Below, one piece after another: positions 8,229-17,541 of a DNA stretch of 64,000 nucleotides. Positions within the stretch are counted from its first letter, which is position 1. Each line of letters begins with the position of its first letter. The stretch is taken from assembly GCF_000942395.1 (NCBI RefSeq), contig NZ_LN812102.1, forward strand, positions 806,017 through 870,016. Direction: 5' to 3'. The notes under the pieces were generated by a model. It saw nothing but the letters and a program-made list of their open reading frames with translations, had not been told where the DNA came from and searched no databases. This DNA is from Risungbinella massiliensis. Lineage in GTDB: Bacteria > Bacillota > Bacilli > Thermoactinomycetales > Thermoactinomycetaceae. The position numbers and the translations under genes were made by a program.

Positions 8229-9929
8229 TTATGACCACCAACTCGCCGAAATAGATGCTAGCGTGTTGTTCTTTACGTTTTCTAGCTTTATTTGCGAATC
8301 TCGTAAACTGAGTCCTTTGACTCCAAAATAAAATTTAATCTTTGGTTCTGTCCCTGATGGACGAGCAGCAAACCAAGAACCATCCTCTAAAATAAATTTC
8401 AATACATTCGATTTTGGTAAGCCATCTATACCATGCATATAGTCTTTCTTATGAATAACGGACATGTCTCTAAGTTCCTCTAAAGATTTTTCTCGAAGCT
8501 GCTCCATTATGTGTTGAATTTTCAGTACTCCTTCTTTGCCTTTTAGCGTAATACAAACAAGCTCCTCTTTGAAATAACCTACTTTCTCAAACAAACGAAG
8601 TAACACTTGATACAAGGTTAACCCTTTCTTCTTGTAGTAAGCTCCCATTTCCGCAACCATCATACATGCTTGTACTGCATCTTTATCCCGACAAAAATCC
8701 CCAATTAAATAGCCATAACTCTCTTCATATCCAAATAGAAAGGCTTTCTCCTTCGTTTCTTCAAATGACTTTATCTTTTCACTGATATATTTAAAACCGG
8801 TGAGAGTGTTCATCGTTTCCACTCCGTATTGAGCAGCAACAGCCTCCCCCATCTCCGAAGTCACGATTGTCTTCATAACTGTTCCATTGGATGGTAAGTC
8901 ATCTCTTTGTGCTCGTTGTGACAAGACATAATCCAGTAAAAGTGCTCCCAATTGATTACCCGTTAGATGCATATATATCCCTTCTTCATTGCGAACCATA
9001 ACGCCGACCCGATCAGCATCTGGATCGGTTCCCATAATGATATCTGCCTCCCTTTTTTCCGCCTCTTTCATTGCTAGATAAAATACTTCGGGTACTTCAG
9101 GATTTGGAGATTGGACAGTAGAAAAATTGGGATCAGGATGTTCTTGTTTTGGTACGACATAGAGGTGTTGAAAACCGAGATTGGCAAGCACCCGTCGCAC
9201 TGGTTGATTTCCAGTTCCATGAAGGGGAGTGTAAACCACTTTGTAATCCTTATTGTTCTCCTTCGGCTGCCAAGCAAACGTTCGCAATTGAGCTTGGTAA
9301 GCTTCATCCACTTGCTCTCCAATCCACTCAAACAAACCATTCTCCTGTGCCTGACTTAGATTGGCCACTTCCACTTCCAATTCATCTGGAACACGTTCGA
9401 ATTCCTTTGTGATTTTATCAGCTATTTCCGTGGCAATTTGCGCCCCATCCGACCCATATACTTTAAGGCCATTATATTCGGAAGGATTATGACTCGCTGT
9501 GATCACAATACCAGCAGTTGCTTTAAGGTAACGTACAGCAAAGGACAATTCGGGAGTCGGACGAATCCCCTCAAATACATAAGCTTTAATCCCATTTTGC
9601 GCCAAAACAAGCCCAGCCTCTCGAGCAAAATCCGCAGACTTATGCCGACAATCATAAGCAATGACAACTCCTTTTTGTTTGGTCTCCTCTCCTTGCATGG
9701 TTATATATTGTGACAACCCCTGAACAGCTTTTCGTACTGTATATTGATTTATCCGATTGATTCCTGCTCCAATCAGTCCACGTAAACCCGCAGTACCAAA
9801 TTCAAGAGACTTATAAAAACGGTCTTCTATCTCTTGATCCTGACCCTCTATTTGTTCCAGTTGCAACTTAAGCTCGGTATCTAACTGATCATATTGAAGC
9901 CAACGTTCGTATTCATTTATATAATCCAT
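8229..9929 (-). CDS. pgcA: Phosphoglucomutase/phosphomannomutase
   Basis: An alpha-D-phosphohexomutase of 566 residues, close to the B. subtilis PgcA length. It interconverts glucose-1-phosphate and glucose-6-phosphate for UDP-glucose, teichoic acid and glycolipid synthesis. The four signature loops are present: the phosphoserine loop TASHNPSEYNG, the Mg-binding DPDADR, the sugar-binding GYEESYGY, and the phosphate-binding RPSGTEPKIKFY near the C-terminus. AGGAGGG precedes the ATG. A galE remnant lies directly upstream on the same strand, consistent with an ancestral Leloir-type gene pair. Confidence 0.94.
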   Translation of the reverse strand: MDYINEYERWLQYDQLDTELKLQLEQIEGQDQEIEDRFYKSLEFGTAGLRGLIGAGINRINQYTVRKAVQGLSQYITMQGEETKQKGVVIAYDCRHKSADFAREAGLVLAQNGIKAYVFEGIRPTPELSFAVRYLKATAGIVITASHNPSEYNGLKVYGSDGAQIATEIADKITKEFERVPDELEVEVANLSQAQENGLFEWIGEQVDEAYQAQLRTFAWQPKENNKDYKVVYTPLHGTGNQPVRRVLANLGFQHLYVVPKQEHPDPNFSTVQSPNPEVPEVFYLAMKEAEKREADIIMGTDPDADRVGVMVRNEEGIYMHLTGNQLGALLLDYVLSQRAQRDDLPSNGTVMKTIVTSEMGEAVAAQYGVETMNTLTGFKYISEKIKSFEETKEKAFLFGYEESYGYLIGDFCRDKDAVQACMMVAEMGAYYKKKGLTLYQVLLRLFEKVGYFKEELVCITLKGKEGVLKIQHIMEQLREKSLEELRDMSVIHKKDYMHGIDGLPKSNVLKFILEDGSWFAARPSGTEPKIKFYFGVKGLSLRDSQIKLENVKNNTLASISASWWS

Positions 9930-9958
9930 ATGAACCCTCCTAACTTAGAATATTTCTA

Positions 9959-10372
9959 CTACTTTATATAATCTTCCCCTACTATTGCTTTGTATCTTTT
10001 TATTGTTAAGCTAGGATGATCTGTTTTATCAAAACCATTTGGATGAACTTGATGCCATTCCCAGGCACTTCGGATTATCGTTTGTAAGTCACTAAACTTT
10101 GGTTTCCATCCCAATTGCTCTTGAAGTCTTTGACTGTCCGCTACGAGAACTGCTGGATCCCCCGCTCTTCGTGGATCTATTTTTCTAGGTATTTTGCGTT
10201 CTGTGATTTGTTCCGATATATCAATGATATCTTTTACAGAATGACCTTGACCGGTTCCTACATTAAATACATGTTGGGCAGTATGTTCTTCATAGAGTGC
10301 ATAAAGAGCCAAGATATGGGCTTGTGCCAAATCCAAGACATGGATGTAGTCTCGAATACAAGTTCCATCCGT
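9959..10372 (-). pseudogene. galE: UDP-glucose 4-epimerase, C-terminal remnant
   Basis: About 137 residues remain of a ~330-residue UDP-glucose 4-epimerase. The remnant begins at the family motif DGTCIRDYIHVLDLAQAH and runs through HVFNVGTGQGHSV, RRAGDPAVLVAD and LGWKPKFSDL to a normal C-terminus. The NAD-binding Rossmann domain and the YxxxK catalytic pair are missing. At about 10372 the sequence switches abruptly to an unrelated response-regulator fragment in another frame, so it cannot make epimerase. It sits beside pgcA, with which galE would cooperate in UDP-sugar supply. Confidence 0.88.
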
Positions 10373-10536
10373 TGTTGGAAAAGCTCATATTCAGTTGGAG
10401 ACAAATTGATAATTTGGTTTTGATACTGAATTTCTTTTCGACGATCATTAATTTGAAATGGTCCAATCACCACTTCCCCAAATAGATTAGGAAATTGATT
10501 TCGAATTCTGGCATAGATTCTAGCGATCAGTTTTCT
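10373..10536 (-). pseudogene. OmpR/PhoB-type response regulator, DNA-binding-domain fragment
   Basis: About 52 codons read through the linker and first part of a winged-helix output domain: LIARIYARIRNQF, then VVIGPFQINDRRKEIQ and NLSPTEYELFQ. This is the typical stretch between receiver and recognition helix. Both ends are cut: the 3' side joins the galE remnant out of frame, and the 5' side abuts the inverted-repeat element. There is no receiver domain and no partner kinase. It is debris from deletion or recombination. Confidence 0.75.
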
Positions 10537-10635
10537 CCTTTTGTGATGCGACTATGAACGGAAGGAGTCGGAGCAGATCAGAAGTGGGAAAACCGGCGGC
10601 GCGCCTACGCTTAACTTGGATTAATGCAACAAGCT
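10530..10635 (-). mobile_element. Short inverted-repeat element, copy A (one end missing)
   Basis: Read on the minus strand, the 106 bases run from AGCTTGTTGCATTAAT to GAAAAC. They align without any gap to 19387-19492 (copy C): both share CCGCCGGTTTTCC, CTTCTGATCTGC, TAGTCGCATC and GGGGAAAAC or a near variant. The right terminal repeat present in copies B and C is missing, and the response-regulator fragment starts there instead. No ORF is present. I interpret it as a truncated MITE-like element. Confidence 0.65.
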
Positions 10636-10683
10636 ATAAAACTACCAAGCCAGAGTGTATATACTCTGGCTTGGTAGTTTTAT
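10636..10683. terminator. Bidirectional-looking terminator after crr
   Basis: A perfect 20-bp stem (starting ATAAAACTACCAAGCC) with an 8-base loop and T-rich flanks lies 40 bases beyond the crr stop on the minus strand. Confidence 0.85.
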
Positions 10684-10722
10684 TCATTCAATTACGAAAC
10701 CTTAATCCACCTAACAATTTTA

Positions 10723-11184
10723 TTATTCTGGAATCAGCGCAATAGGCTCATGCTTTCCTTTTTCGACGATCTCCAATTGAATCTCTACCCGCACATTGGA
10801 TGCATTTGGAAATACAATCGGAGTAATGATCGATGTCGCTTTGGAACGAATCACATCTACATCAAACTCAAGCAAAAGGTCACCCGCCTTTACTTGATCG
10901 CCTTCACTTACTTTTAAATCGAACCCTTCTCCTTTTAGACTGACCGTGTCCATCCCGACATGGATCAAAACTTCTAGTCCTGTTTTAGCTCGGAGTCCAA
11001 TTGCATGTTTTGTTGGAAACGCATTGACTACTTCTGCATCAAATGGCGCTACTACCGCCCCTTCACGTGGTTCAATAGCAAAGCCATTCCCCATCATCTT
11101 TTGTGCAAATACTGGATCTGGTACATCTGATAAATCTAACACTTTCCCAGAGAGTGGTGCCAATATGGTCAACTTTTCATACAT
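10723..11184 (-). CDS. crr: PTS glucose-specific EIIA component
   Basis: A free-standing IIA(Glc) protein of 153 residues. It accepts phosphate from HPr and passes it to IIB domains of sugar transporters. The phosphorylated histidine is in LIHVGMDTV, and the second active-site histidine is in FPTKHAIGL. The start matches family members (LTILAPLSGKVLDLSDVPDPVFAQKMMGNGFAIEP). It closely resembles the IIA domain at the end of the nearby ptsG product, including VPDPVFAQKMMGNGFAIEP. AGGAGG precedes the ATG, and it appears monocistronic. Confidence 0.93.
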   Translation of the reverse strand: MYEKLTILAPLSGKVLDLSDVPDPVFAQKMMGNGFAIEPREGAVVAPFDAEVVNAFPTKHAIGLRAKTGLEVLIHVGMDTVSLKGEGFDLKVSEGDQVKAGDLLLEFDVDVIRSKATSIITPIVFPNASNVRVEIQLEIVEKGKHEPIALIPE

Positions 11185-11332
11185 GAGAGCTTCCTCCTTG
11201 GTGTAATCATTATTTCCATTACCTTGTCATATCAACGTAAGAGATAAATAGGTTACAAAAACTAGTTTCCCACTTCTTACATAGGATACACCAAGATCTA
11301 TCAAGGTTTTAATATATTTAGTAGCTCTTTTA

Positions 11333-12619
11333 TTAAGAAACCATCTGATCTATATTAGTTTCTTGACCTTGCTTAAGCTTATATTTTCTGGTAAAAAGAA
11401 ACATCATAGCGGCAATTATCAAAGGATATAGTACAGACCAGCCGATAAATGGAACCACTGCCAAAGTAGCTACTAGAGAAATCCAACTCATTGCTTTCCC
11501 CCATTTACTATCTCGTAACAACCGAACTCCAGCGGCACAACCAATGAGATAAATCACAATGAAAGAAGCATTGGGCAATTGGATAGCCTTTTCAAGTGTA
11601 GTCCACTCCATCCCAATCGTTAGTAACACCAAAATAAAACAAAATGCTAAGAATATGAGTCCGCCAACTGGAGTTTGGTGTTGTGAAAGTCGAGAAAAAA
11701 AGCGCGGAGCGTTGCCATCTCTGCCAAGAGCATAAGCTAGACGAGAAGCCGCTCCAAGATACGCAATTGCCGTAGCGGTACAGATCAAGAAGCTAACCAC
11801 CCCAGCAAATAATCCACCAATTGGTCCTAAAATCTGTTGAATTACCGAAAGCAAGGAGACACTAGCACGTCCCGATCCAACATTTCCTGTTCCCACCGTA
11901 GCAAAGGCAGTGAAAAAATATAACAAACCGACGATTCCTGCTGCGATGATCACCCCCAAGATCGAATCTCTCTTTGGATTCACAAACTCTTCTGATAGGT
12001 GAGAAACTGCTTCCCAGCCAATAAAGCACCAGAAAAGAATCGTCATCGCTTGCCCAACTGCCATCCATCCATGCGGTACAAAAGGAGTAAAGTTAGTAGC
12101 TTCTATATTAGGAACAGATCCAAAAATAGTCGCCAGCAATACAAGAATAATCGCTCCTATTACAAATAGCTGAATAGTTCCTCCTACTTGAAATCCACGA
12201 TAATTGACTAAAATCCCCAATGCGATCATAAAAGTAGCCAAGAACATCTTCATTCCTGTCCCAAATCCCATCGCAGCAGCTAAATAGTCTGCACCTACTA
12301 ATGCATTAATCGGTCCACCAATGACCACTGACATAAGAAAGAGCCATCCTATATAAACTCCCCATCTTTCACCAAAAGCCTTTTTGACGAAATGCGAGAC
12401 GCCTCCTGCATTTGGGTACTTAGAAGCCAACATTCCCATTACGAGTCCCATAGGTAAAACTAAGATCAACATAAAACCCCATGCAATTAACGAAGCAGGC
12501 CCTGCCATCTGTGCTGCAAGTCCTGGTACTAATAAAATCCCCGAACCCATTACTGCTCCTATATAAAGTGCGACAACTTGTGGTAAGCGAATCGTTCTAG
12601 TTAGCTCTCCCGTTTTCAT
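11333..12619 (-). CDS. APC-superfamily amino-acid permease/exporter (YjeH-like)
   Basis: A 428-residue inner-membrane protein with about 12 hydrophobic segments. The N-terminus shows the APC signature GAVMGSGILLVPGLAA, followed by YPNAGGVSHFVKKAFG and later GWEAVSHLSEEFVNPKRD. These features resemble E. coli YjeH, an exporter of methionine and branched-chain amino acids, more than uptake permeases. It is transcribed divergently from a LysR regulator 126 bases away, which probably controls it. Export of an amino acid that also serves as LysR co-inducer is plausible but inferred. Confidence 0.85.
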   Translation of the reverse strand: MKTGELTRTIRLPQVVALYIGAVMGSGILLVPGLAAQMAGPASLIAWGFMLILVLPMGLVMGMLASKYPNAGGVSHFVKKAFGERWGVYIGWLFLMSVVIGGPINALVGADYLAAAMGFGTGMKMFLATFMIALGILVNYRGFQVGGTIQLFVIGAIILVLLATIFGSVPNIEATNFTPFVPHGWMAVGQAMTILFWCFIGWEAVSHLSEEFVNPKRDSILGVIIAAGIVGLLYFFTAFATVGTGNVGSGRASVSLLSVIQQILGPIGGLFAGVVSFLICTATAIAYLGAASRLAYALGRDGNAPRFFSRLSQHQTPVGGLIFLAFCFILVLLTIGMEWTTLEKAIQLPNASFIVIYLIGCAAGVRLLRDSKWGKAMSWISLVATLAVVPFIGWSVLYPLIIAAMMFLFTRKYKLKQGQETNIDQMVS

Positions 12620-12714
12620 ATCTTAAATTCCCCTCTTCTTCATCCGAAATAATTCTTGAATTCACTGTACAACAGAATATATTTATCAGTAAAATAGATA
12701 GATACGCTAATTAA

Positions 12715-12731
12715 TATCGATTAAAACGATA
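12715..12731. promoter_or_regulatory. Candidate LysR operator
   Basis: The inverted repeat TATCG-N7-CGATA lies between the divergent exporter and LysR genes, 14 bases before the LysR ATG. Its form fits the loose T-N11-A LysR box. Inference from symmetry and location only. Confidence 0.45.
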
Positions 12732-12745
12732 AGAGAGGAAAACAG

Positions 12746-13654
12746 ATGGAAATTCGCCAACTGATCACGTTCCAAACGATAGTAGAACTAGGTAGTATCA
12801 CCAAGGCTTCGGAACATCTCGGTTATGCACAATCGAGTGTGACAGCCCAGATTCAATCACTAGAAGACGAGCTAAATACCCCACTGTTCCATCGAACAGG
12901 AAAACGACTTCGTCTGTCCGAAGCAGGCGAAAGGTTATTACCCTACGCTAAAAAACTATTACAGCTACACGAAGAAGCGAAGTATCAAGTTCCGTTTCCA
13001 GAAACACCCAGTGGCACGCTGATGATTGGCTCTCCCGAGTCACTTGCCGCATTTCGGCTTCCTCCCATCATTCAAGAATTTCGTCAGCTTTACCCTCAAG
13101 TTGAAATCGTATTACGAGCGGGGTCTTGTGGAGAGATCAAGGAACAAGCCAAAAAAGGAGAGCTGGATGTAGGGTTTTTACTAGGAGCAGTGGATGATGA
13201 TCAAGATAACTTGATTGTAGATGAATTGATACAAGAAAAAATTGTATTAGTGGCAGCTACCAATCACCGACTCGCAGAAAAACAGATTGTGACGGTACAA
13301 GATTTACAAAACGAGAGTTTCTTACAGACAGAAGCAGGTTGTAGCTATCGCAATTTATTGGAACAGCACTTACGAAAAAATGGGGTTCATTCGAGCACCG
13401 GATTAGAGTTTTATAGTATTGAAGCAATTAAAAATTGTACCGCTGCTGGCTTGGGAATTGCTTATCTTCCCTATATCGCTGTAGAAAGAGATTGGAAAGA
13501 AGGAAAACTTGCCATTTTACCTTGGGAAGAAGCATCATGCCAAGTGATGACTAAAATGGTGATTCATCCAAAACGTTGGCAATCTCCTGCTCTCAAAGAG
13601 TGGCTCCGCCTAGTAAAATACCATGCAAAAAAATGGTCACCAATTGCTAGTTAA
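12746..13654 (+). CDS. LysR-family transcriptional regulator
   Basis: A 302-residue LysR-type regulator. The N-terminal winged helix is typical: MEIRQLITFQTIVELGSITKASEHLGYAQSSVTAQI, ending before about residue 65. A periplasmic-binding-like effector domain follows from about residue 90 (GTLMIGSPESLAAFRLPPII). AGAGGAAAA precedes the ATG. The gene is divergent from the YjeH-like exporter and shares its intergenic region, the classical arrangement for a LysR regulator and its target. The effector is unknown. Confidence 0.9.
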   Translation: MEIRQLITFQTIVELGSITKASEHLGYAQSSVTAQIQSLEDELNTPLFHRTGKRLRLSEAGERLLPYAKKLLQLHEEAKYQVPFPETPSGTLMIGSPESLAAFRLPPIIQEFRQLYPQVEIVLRAGSCGEIKEQAKKGELDVGFLLGAVDDDQDNLIVDELIQEKIVLVAATNHRLAEKQIVTVQDLQNESFLQTEAGCSYRNLLEQHLRKNGVHSSTGLEFYSIEAIKNCTAAGLGIAYLPYIAVERDWKEGKLAILPWEEASCQVMTKMVIHPKRWQSPALKEWLRLVKYHAKKWSPIAS

Positions 13655-13688
13655 AAAAGCTACTGATCATCTGATCAGTAGCTTTTTT
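13653..13688. terminator. Shared terminator between convergent LysR and ptsG
   Basis: AAAAAAGCTACTGATCA and its complement form a 17-bp stem with a 2-base centre; A and T tracts on both sides allow use in both directions. Confidence 0.9.
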
Positions 13689-13699
13689 GTTCAATGCTA

Positions 13700-15658
13700 T
13701 TATTTCATGATTTCAATTGGCTGAGCTGTACCTTTTTGTACTTGCTCCTGCTTGATAACGATTTCTGTTCCTTCTGGAAGGTTCGGGAAGACGATTGGAG
13801 TGATAATCGAAGCCGCTTGGCTACGGATCGTTTCAAGATCAAAGACTAGCATCTCTTGACCCTTCATCACTTGATCTCCCTCTTTTACCTTAATATCGAA
13901 ACCTTCTCCTTTTAGTTTGACAGTATCGATCCCTACATGAACAAGAATCTCCATGCCAGAGTCAGTTCGTATTCCAATTGCATGCTTAGTCGGGAATGCG
14001 TTGACGATTTCTCCATCTACTGGAGAGACAACAACCCCTTCTGTTGGTTCAATCGCAAATCCATTCCCCATCATTTTTTGTGCAAAAACTGGATCTGGAA
14101 CTTCGCTAATAGGTAGCATTTTCCCAGTCAGTGGTGCTACGATCTCATCGCTTTTTGCTGCCAATGACGCTGATTGCGTTGCTTTTTCCTCCGCTTTTTC
14201 CAAATTAATCGCCTTTGGCTTTTCACCAGCAATAACTGCTTTCATTTGGTCTTTCAAACCATCGGATTTCGGTCCAAAAATCGCTTGGAAATTTTTCCCT
14301 ACTTCCAGAACACCTGATGCACCCAATTCTTTTAGACGTTTTTTATCTACTTGCTTCGGATCTGCTACCTGAATTCGAAGACGCGTAATACACGCATCCA
14401 AATGAGTCAAGTTGTCTTTACCACCAAATGCCTCTACTATGTGAGTAGCTAGTTCTCCAGATTCACTAGGAACTTGTTCAGCCTGATCTCCTTCTTCTTC
14501 ATCTTCACGACCAGGAGTTTTGAGATTAAACTTGGTGATCGCGAATCGGAATCCAAAGTAGTAGATTACTGCAAATACAAGACCTACAGGGATAATTAAA
14601 AGAGGCTTAGTATTTTGCGAGTAGAACAGAATATAGTCAATTACCCCACCAGAGAAGGTGAGACCAGCTTTTACCCCTAACATCTCCAAGATCATAAAAG
14701 ACAATCCTGCGAACACACAGTGTATTGCATATAGAACTGGAGCTACAAATAGGAACGTAAACTCGAGTGGCTCGGTAATCCCAGTCAAGAAAGAAGTAAG
14801 TGCTGCGGAAAGCATAATCCCACCGACCACTTTTTTCTTCTCAGGGCGAGCAACATGGTACATAGCAAGTGCTGCGGCTGGTAGACCAAACATCATGAAT
14901 GGGAATTTACCAGACAAGAAGATCCCTGCAGTTGGATCTCCAGCAAAGAAGCGAGTCTGATCTCCTTTGAAGATCTCCCCAGCTTGGTTCACATAGGTAC
15001 CAAATTCATACCAGAATGGAGAGTAGAAGATATGATGGAGACCAAACGGGATAAGTGAACGTTCGATCACACCAAAGATAAAGGCAGATAGTGCTGTATT
15101 TTGTTGTGTAACGATATTAGAGAATGCATCAATTCCGCTTTGAATCGGAGGCCAAACAAATGCGAAAATCAATCCTAAGATAAAAGCGGTAACTGCCGTT
15201 ACAATCGGTACCAAACGCTTTCCAGCAAAGAAACCTAGAAACTGAGGTAATTCTACTTTATGAAACCTTCGGTAGATGAGGGCCGCAATTACCCCGATGA
15301 TAATGCCACCAAAGACCCCCATTGAAATGGTCGGAATCCCTAAAACTTCTTCTGTTTTTAGACCTCTCATTTCGGCAACTTGGCCCAACGTAACATTCAG
15401 GATCAAAAATCCGACAACAGCCGCTAGACCAGCTGTTCCTTCCCCTCCAGCTAACCCAATCGCTACCCCAATAGCGAAAATGAGGGGCAAGTTACTAAAA
15501 ATGATCTGTCCTGCTTGTTCCATAATAACAAGGGACTCAAAATTCCCTTTGAGTGCGTTTCCAATTCCGAGCAAAAGACCAGCTGCTGGCAAAATAGCAA
15601 CAGGCAACATAAGAGAACGCCCGATTTGTTGCAGCACACCAAAAATGCGTTGGAACAT
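13700..15658 (-). CDS. ptsG: PTS glucose transporter subunit IICBA
   Basis: A 652-residue fused IIC-IIB-IIA glucose-family PTS permease that imports and phosphorylates sugar. The IIC domain (about 1-390) has multiple membrane helices and GITEPLEFTFLFVAP. The IIB domain (about 405-480) carries the phosphocysteine in DACITRLR. The IIA domain (about 510-652) has the phosphohistidine in LVHVGIDTV and FPTKHAIGI. Domain order matches B. subtilis PtsG. Glucose is the likely substrate, though the related N-acetylglucosamine permease cannot be fully excluded. AAGGAGG precedes the ATG and a cre site lies upstream. Confidence 0.92.
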   Translation of the reverse strand: MFQRIFGVLQQIGRSLMLPVAILPAAGLLLGIGNALKGNFESLVIMEQAGQIIFSNLPLIFAIGVAIGLAGGEGTAGLAAVVGFLILNVTLGQVAEMRGLKTEEVLGIPTISMGVFGGIIIGVIAALIYRRFHKVELPQFLGFFAGKRLVPIVTAVTAFILGLIFAFVWPPIQSGIDAFSNIVTQQNTALSAFIFGVIERSLIPFGLHHIFYSPFWYEFGTYVNQAGEIFKGDQTRFFAGDPTAGIFLSGKFPFMMFGLPAAALAMYHVARPEKKKVVGGIMLSAALTSFLTGITEPLEFTFLFVAPVLYAIHCVFAGLSFMILEMLGVKAGLTFSGGVIDYILFYSQNTKPLLIIPVGLVFAVIYYFGFRFAITKFNLKTPGREDEEEGDQAEQVPSESGELATHIVEAFGGKDNLTHLDACITRLRIQVADPKQVDKKRLKELGASGVLEVGKNFQAIFGPKSDGLKDQMKAVIAGEKPKAINLEKAEEKATQSASLAAKSDEIVAPLTGKMLPISEVPDPVFAQKMMGNGFAIEPTEGVVVSPVDGEIVNAFPTKHAIGIRTDSGMEILVHVGIDTVKLKGEGFDIKVKEGDQVMKGQEMLVFDLETIRSQAASIITPIVFPNLPEGTEIVIKQEQVQKGTAQPIEIMK

Positions 15659-15700
15659 GGAGAAAACCTCCTTATGTAATAAAATGTTTTCATTTGTTAT

Positions 15701-15714
15701 TGATAGCGTTTTCT
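15701..15714 (-). promoter_or_regulatory. Candidate cre (CcpA) site upstream of ptsG
   Basis: On the minus strand AGAAAACGCTATCA matches TGWAANCGNTNWCA at 13 of 14 positions, about 45 bases upstream of the ptsG ATG. I did not find an obvious GlcT-type antiterminator hairpin in this leader. Confidence 0.55.
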
Positions 15715-15839
15715 ATTTTACATGAAATCACAGAAAAGAAAAGATGGCAATTGCGACCAATTCCATTTTTTTTATTAAACACATCTTCTCCTCCTTTGAA
15801 AACACTGTTATTTTTTACATAAAGAGTGCTTTTATTCTT

Positions 15840-16331
15840 TTACTCTATCGTTTCTTCTACTACTACTTCATGTTCGGTTTCGACAGGCAAACGAACAAGT
15901 CGCTCTTTTAAAAAAGAGGGATAGATCGTAAGATCATGTAATTCTTCTAAGGAAAACCATCGAAATTCCAAATGCTCTGCTCCTGGATTCCCACCAAAAG
16001 GTTCCTTTCTATACACTTTGGCGGCTTCAAAATCAGGCGCAAAAAAGCATTGGTAAATAAAATTTATCTCATGAAAATCTCGCTTACGATACGGAAAAAA
16101 GTTTTCCGTGACCCACAGAAGCTTTCCTGTCTTTACTTTCCACCCTAACTCCTCTTCCCACTCTCGAATAATGGTTTGATCTGTTGCTTCTCCCCACTCC
16201 GCTCTTCCTCCTGGTAATGCCCAGAATGACTCTTTCACGTTACGATGCAGTAAGATGTGATGATCATGTATCAATAAACCAGCAATACGAACTTGAAAAT
16301 GTTTGGTTTGGTCGATCTGAAAATGAATCAT
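15840..16331 (-). CDS. Nudix hydrolase
   Basis: A 163-residue Nudix-fold pyrophosphohydrolase. The Nudix box is complete: GGRAEWGEATDQTIIREWEEELG, which fits GX5EX7REUXEEXGU with Trp at the hydrophobic position. It is preceded by the expected LLIHDHHILLHRN strand and LPGGR. ATG at 16331 is chosen because it follows an AAAGGAG site and starts at the usual place; in-frame sequence upstream to 16400 looks non-coding. The substrate, a nucleoside diphosphate derivative, is not predictable. The gene stands alone. Confidence 0.88.
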   Translation of the reverse strand: MIHFQIDQTKHFQVRIAGLLIHDHHILLHRNVKESFWALPGGRAEWGEATDQTIIREWEEELGWKVKTGKLLWVTENFFPYRKRDFHEINFIYQCFFAPDFEAAKVYRKEPFGGNPGAEHLEFRWFSLEELHDLTIYPSFLKERLVRLPVETEHEVVVEETIE

Positions 16332-16385
16332 TACAAACTCGTCTCCTTTCTTTTTTCTATCTTCCCATATTAGTAGACAAGATAA

Positions 16386-16415
16386 AAACCACCTAAGCAA
16401 CAGCTTACGTGGTTT
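16386..16415 (-). terminator. Terminator after the DUF4328-like gene
   Basis: AAACCAC-C-TAAGC pairs with GCTTA-C-GTGGTTT around an AACA loop; T-rich sequence follows on the minus strand. It lies downstream of the 16439-17353 gene. Confidence 0.7.
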
Positions 16416-16438
16416 CGCATATCATTCATATCCTACTC

Positions 16439-17353
16439 CTACCAAGTAAATCGAGAAGTATCATCCAAATCATCTTTTTTCTCCGCAGGTTTTGCAGGTT
16501 GTGGTTGTGTATTATTTAGTGGAGGCGGAGGCGGGCTTGATGTATTTGGCTGTGAAAACGTTTCTTTTGTAACAGCAGGTGTTGATGTTTCAGGCGAATA
16601 AGGTTGATACGGTACATATGGCACTTCTGGAGATGAATTTGGAGTAGAAGGTTGGGACTCCAAATTTACGTTAGACATAGCTGGTGAACGATCTTGTGAT
16701 TGTTCAGCACCAATCTTAGAGATGATCCGATAAGTCAAAATAATCATCACAAGATCACACAAATCACCCATAAGATCCAACCAACCGTTATTTATGTATC
16801 CCCCACGTGTAAAGACAATTAGTCCTTTTCCAAACTTATCGCTTACAATCCATAAGAAAATGGCAGTCCACCAAAAAAACCACCAGCTTTTGATAAGGAA
16901 AGGAGCACGGTACTTGTGATCGCTTTTTGGCTCGCGTTTGACCAGAATGGCATACATTTCTTTCATTGCTATATATGGGGTGAAAAACTGAAGAATCGGT
17001 ACAAAATGACTTACTATGACTCTGCTTGGACTATACTTTGTCTCCTTTTGCTTTACTGCGATGGTGTTCGAATAAGAACGAGACATCCACATAACAAAAA
17101 AGATCGTAGTAATAACCCACAAAATTCCGGCTGGTATATACAAAGCATGATACCAACTATACGCATCTACCCGTTCACTGAGTGTTAAAAATGCCGAATC
17201 TCCACTATAGAAATAAGCAATCTCACGCAAAGAAGCAGCAATGAGACAAATGCTAACAATCCCATAGAGAATAAGCGATATTTTTAACCACCGTGTATGG
17301 GAATTAGGGCGAAACGAGGGTGGAATATAATTGGTATTTTTATTTTTACTGAT
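16439..17353 (-). CDS. DUF4328-like multi-pass membrane protein with Pro-rich tail and probable ATC start
   Basis: About 304 residues. Four hydrophobic segments are visible, around WLKISLILYGIVSICLIAAS, a Trp/Ile-rich stretch near residue 70, the WWFFWWTAIFLWIVSDKFG segment and DLVMIILTYRIISKI. They are followed by a long Pro/Ser/Thr-rich cytoplasmic tail and an acidic end. The layout resembles DUF4328 proteins. The first common start codon is TTG at 17230, which would delete the first helix. The frame is open upstream, where GGGAGG stands 8 bases before ATC at 17353, giving (M)SKNKNTNYIPPSF. I infer an ATC start or an ATG-to-ATC error. Function unknown. Confidence 0.7.
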   Translation of the reverse strand: MSKNKNTNYIPPSFRPNSHTRWLKISLILYGIVSICLIAASLREIAYFYSGDSAFLTLSERVDAYSWYHALYIPAGILWVITTIFFVMWMSRSYSNTIAVKQKETKYSPSRVIVSHFVPILQFFTPYIAMKEMYAILVKREPKSDHKYRAPFLIKSWWFFWWTAIFLWIVSDKFGKGLIVFTRGGYINNGWLDLMGDLCDLVMIILTYRIISKIGAEQSQDRSPAMSNVNLESQPSTPNSSPEVPYVPYQPYSPETSTPAVTKETFSQPNTSSPPPPPLNNTQPQPAKPAEKKDDLDDTSRFTW

Positions 17354-17541
17354 CTTTTAAACCTCCCTTCAATAAAGAGAAATAATCTTAATCATATGTA
17401 TAAAGTTAATAAAAATCAAGAGTTTACGCAACTATCAAAATACAGAAAATAGATTACTCTTCTCTTTCAATCTGATATGATAAAATGGTGCAAATGACCT
17501 GAGTAAAACAAATTTAGGTAAGTAACTTTTTGACTACATAT

